From Flavobacterium dankookense (GTDB taxonomy: Bacteria; Bacteroidota; Bacteroidia; Flavobacteriales; Flavobacteriaceae): DNA of 64,000 nucleotides. Numbering within the stretch: position 1 is the first letter of the stretch; each line of letters opens with the position of its first letter. Below, piece after piece: positions 61,891 to 64,000 of the stretch. The stretch covers positions 372,001 through 436,000 of the forward strand of contig NZ_SNXR01000012.1 in NCBI RefSeq assembly GCF_004362665.1, in the 5' to 3' direction. The notes under the pieces were generated by a model. It saw only the letters and a list, made by a program, of their open reading frames with translations, was not told the DNA's origin and searched no databases. The position numbers and the translations under genes were made by a program.

Positions 61891-64000
61891 TTAGTTTCCA
61901 AAATTATATCGCATCGTAAATCCTGCTCTAATATTTGTTAATGGAAATGAGGTTGAAATTACTGGTTTTGAGAACGAATGATCGTAGAAGAAAATGGCAG
62001 TTAAGTTTTTACTAAACGAATAATCGGCAGTTAATCTTGCAGACCAAAGGTTTTGTCCACCACCAAGTTGATTGTTATCATAATCTAAATAACGAACTAT
62101 AGTTTTACTATTTCTATACGAAAAATCAATTTTAACATTGATATCACTTTTAATGATTCCCGTTGGATTGTCAGCTAGTTGAGAGGAAAAGATAACATCT
62201 TTTATACGGTATCCAAATCCTAAAATATATTCTAAACCTTGAACCTCTGTCAACAAATTATTATCAAAACTTAGTGATAAACTTCTGTCTTTCTTCATTT
62301 CGGCAAGAATTTTTAATGAATTTTTCATTTCAAAATCAACTCTAATTAATGGATTGAATTGTTCTACTAAGTTAGCATTTCCAATGATAGTTTGTCGTTG
62401 ATAATTTCCTCCAGCATCTACTTTGTTGGGGTTAGTTCTATCATATTCTAGATTAGAACGAAATGAATTTAATGTATAAGATGCACGATAAGCATGTTGA
62501 ATAGAAAAACGTTTGAACGTATCTTTGAAGAATTTATAACGCATTAAGCCAGTATATTTTACTGTCCAGTTTGGAATTGGAATGTTTCTTAATGCGCTTA
62601 ATGAAATATCTTTAGCACTATCATTAGCTCCAGTTGAATATAAGCCAGTATATGCTGCAAGAAAAGCTGGAAGTAAAACGGCTTGACTGTTTTTGCCAAA
62701 TCCAATTGGATAACCTTCTGCATCTCTTGAATATGAAGTATTTCCATAAAATTGTGTCGCTAATCTATCAGCAATAAAAATTCGGTTTCCTCTAAAATCA
62801 TTAAAAGCAGAGGAGAAATTTTCGTCACTAACTTTGAATGCTGATTTTAACATTACCGTTGAGATTTCAAAATTCCCAAAACTATATGGTGAGCGTGATT
62901 CGTAGACTCCACCAACAGCATCATACTGTTCGGAATAGTTATCTGCATAAGCTCTTTTGGCAGTTAAATCAATTTTAAAATCAGGAAATAAATCTACGTT
63001 TGCAGTCATATCAAGTGTTTTAGTAACCACTTGTGTATAGTTTTGATTAAAGTCTGGATAATCAGTTAACCAACCATTTTTTGCAGCTTCATAACGTACA
63101 TCATCTTGTGACCCAAAAATAAATCCTATTCCTGGTTTTGATGAACCAAAGAAACCTAAACTTGGTAAAAATCCTGGAAGAACTGTTCCTTCGTTTTGTG
63201 TATAGTTAATTTGAACGTTTTTCACACTTGTCAAAACACCTTTCAATCCATCAAGAAACACATTTGTTGATTGTACAGGTTGCGCTTTAGTATTTGTTAT
63301 TTTTTCTCCTGGTTTTGGTGCTGCAGGTTTTGGCGCATTCGCTTTTGGTGTTTTTTTGCCTAAACCAATGTACTTATAAAACGTTTCCATATTGAAAGCA
63401 GTATTCAATCGATGCGCTCCTGAGTTTTGAACAGTGTTTCCTAAATTATATTCAACACCATTCAGAGGAACTGTCTCAAATGCAAGCGATGCTCTTTGCC
63501 AACTGTAACCACCAGTATAAGAATAAGTAGGTTTGACAAACGCTAGTAATGGAATTTTGTTGATTGGCAAATCATAGTTTATTACAATTTGTTGGTTGTG
63601 TTGGTTAGGTGTTCCAATGTTCCAAAAGTCAGTCCAAACAGTATATGAATTATCTGGTTGGTTATTTTCGTCAATGTAACTTCTAACAATATTTTGAGAA
63701 GCTGCTGTATAATTTATTTTCAGTGCTTTGGTCAAATTATAATTAAATCCATATTGATAATTGAACGAATAATTTCTTCTGTACAAAGCATCAAGCGGCA
63801 AGCCAACTTCAACTTGTCTGAATTGTTGTTTATTAAATTGTCTTATAATATTCGAGCTAAAAGAAATATTGGTTGGTAAATAATTAAAGTTAAATTCTCT
63901 TAACAATTTCCAATAATCACTTTTCTTGAACACTTTTGTATTCTTAAAAGGTTCAATTGTTTTTGGTTTGAATGTGTAAGTGTAATCAACAGTTGTATTA
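61891..64000 (-). CDS. sprA: Cell-surface T9SS translocon protein SprA, C-terminal part
   Basis: An open frame runs from the edge of the window (TTVDYTYTFKPKTIEPFKNTK) to the stop at 61891, giving about 702 residues; the N-terminal two thirds are outside. The strand-rich sequence with many aromatic Tyr/Asn/Phe pairs, the Pro/Ala/Lys linker (about residue 215 of this part) and the segments GFIFGSQDDVRYEAAKNGWLT and RAYADNYSEQYD are typical of SprA/Sov, the 36-strand barrel that forms the T9SS outer-membrane pore. It ends FTMRYNFGN. It is first in the sprA-gcvH-vanZ-like transcript. Confidence 0.93.
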   Translation of the reverse strand, partial: NTTVDYTYTFKPKTIEPFKNTKVFKKSDYWKLLREFNFNYLPTNISFSSNIIRQFNKQQFRQVEVGLPLDALYRRNYSFNYQYGFNYNLTKALKINYTAASQNIVRSYIDENNQPDNSYTVWTDFWNIGTPNQHNQQIVINYDLPINKIPLLAFVKPTYSYTGGYSWQRASLAFETVPLNGVEYNLGNTVQNSGAHRLNTAFNMETFYKYIGLGKKTPKANAPKPAAPKPGEKITNTKAQPVQSTNVFLDGLKGVLTSVKNVQINYTQNEGTVLPGFLPSLGFFGSSKPGIGFIFGSQDDVRYEAAKNGWLTDYPDFNQNYTQVVTKTLDMTANVDLFPDFKIDLTAKRAYADNYSEQYDAVGGVYESRSPYSFGNFEISTVMLKSAFKVSDENFSSAFNDFRGNRIFIADRLATQFYGNTSYSRDAEGYPIGFGKNSQAVLLPAFLAAYTGLYSTGANDSAKDISLSALRNIPIPNWTVKYTGLMRYKFFKDTFKRFSIQHAYRASYTLNSFRSNLEYDRTNPNKVDAGGNYQRQTIIGNANLVEQFNPLIRVDFEMKNSLKILAEMKKDRSLSLSFDNNLLTEVQGLEYILGFGYRIKDVIFSSQLADNPTGIIKSDINVKIDFSYRNSKTIVRYLDYDNNQLGGGQNLWSARLTADYSFSKNLTAIFFYDHSFSKPVISTSFPLTNIRAGFTMRYNFGN

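Noticed and set aside
1..64000. tRNA, rRNA, CRISPR or riboswitch signals
   Set aside because: No cloverleaf-like sequence, repeat-spacer array or recognisable riboswitch core was found on reading both strands; a dedicated tRNA or Rfam scan could still find weak cases.

Overview
The window reads as a chromosomal segment of a flavobacterium (Bacteroidota, family Flavobacteriaceae, most like Flavobacterium). The DNA is AT-rich. Most secreted proteins begin with MKK-type signal peptides ending in AQ. Several promoters carry the Bacteroidota -7 element TAnnTTTG. Type IX secretion (T9SS) and gliding genes are present (porZ, sprA, remB, a PorP/SprF homologue, a PorE-like protein, type A and type B sorting domains). 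I saw no rRNA, tRNA, CRISPR array, prophage or insertion sequence.

Layout. 1-4.9 kb: the 5' part of a Gcr-type membrane protein, a CYTH enzyme, an RlpA-like protein, a small membrane protein and pgi. 5.0-7.9 kb: a tight operon DUF3108 - tryptophan 2,3-dioxygenase - M23 lipoprotein peptidase. 8.1-20.3 kb: an accessory-looking block holding a type A T9SS cargo protein, a seven-gene operon of exported proteins headed by an OmpA-like protein, and, divergent from it, a sigma factor, an anti-sigma-like TPR membrane protein and a small membrane protein, which meet a convergent gene for a 1003-residue exported TPR-CHAT protein. 20.4-23.1 kb: a candidate small RNA and the tyrosine catabolic genes hmgA and hppD. 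23.2-31.6 kb: a tiny membrane ORF, an amino acid permease, a patatin-like protein with a predicted barrel, uvrC, a hypothetical protein, 5-formyltetrahydrofolate cyclo-ligase, lspA and a DksA-like protein. 31.6-43.6 kb: ileS, two DUF3857 proteins, recO, porZ and gdhA. 43.8-45.8 kb: a THC0290_0291-type protein and hflX. 46-57.1 kb: an operon encoding a 2750-residue modular surface protein with a type B T9SS signal, a PorP/SprF protein and a PorE-like OmpA protein, closed by a strong terminator. 57.4-58.1 kb: a decayed exported-protein gene. 58.1-64 kb: remB, deoC, vanZ-like, gcvH and the 3' part of sprA.

How the genes work together. PorZ, SprA, RemB, PorP/SprF, the PorE-like protein and the sorting-domain cargo all belong to T9SS, gliding and surface display. 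HmgA and HppD run tyrosine catabolism, and tryptophan dioxygenase starts the kynurenine route. The two groups are separated by the 12 kb accessory block.

The most interesting observations are these. (1) The sigma / anti-sigma-like / periplasmic CHAT locus facing an envelope-protein operon looks like a signalling circuit. (2) The recO 3' end is duplicated and flanks the DUF3857 pair, which marks a past insertion or duplication. (3) A candidate free-standing small RNA lies downstream of hppD. (4) The giant type B protein has clear internal duplications. (5) A pseudogene with three lesions lies downstream of remB.
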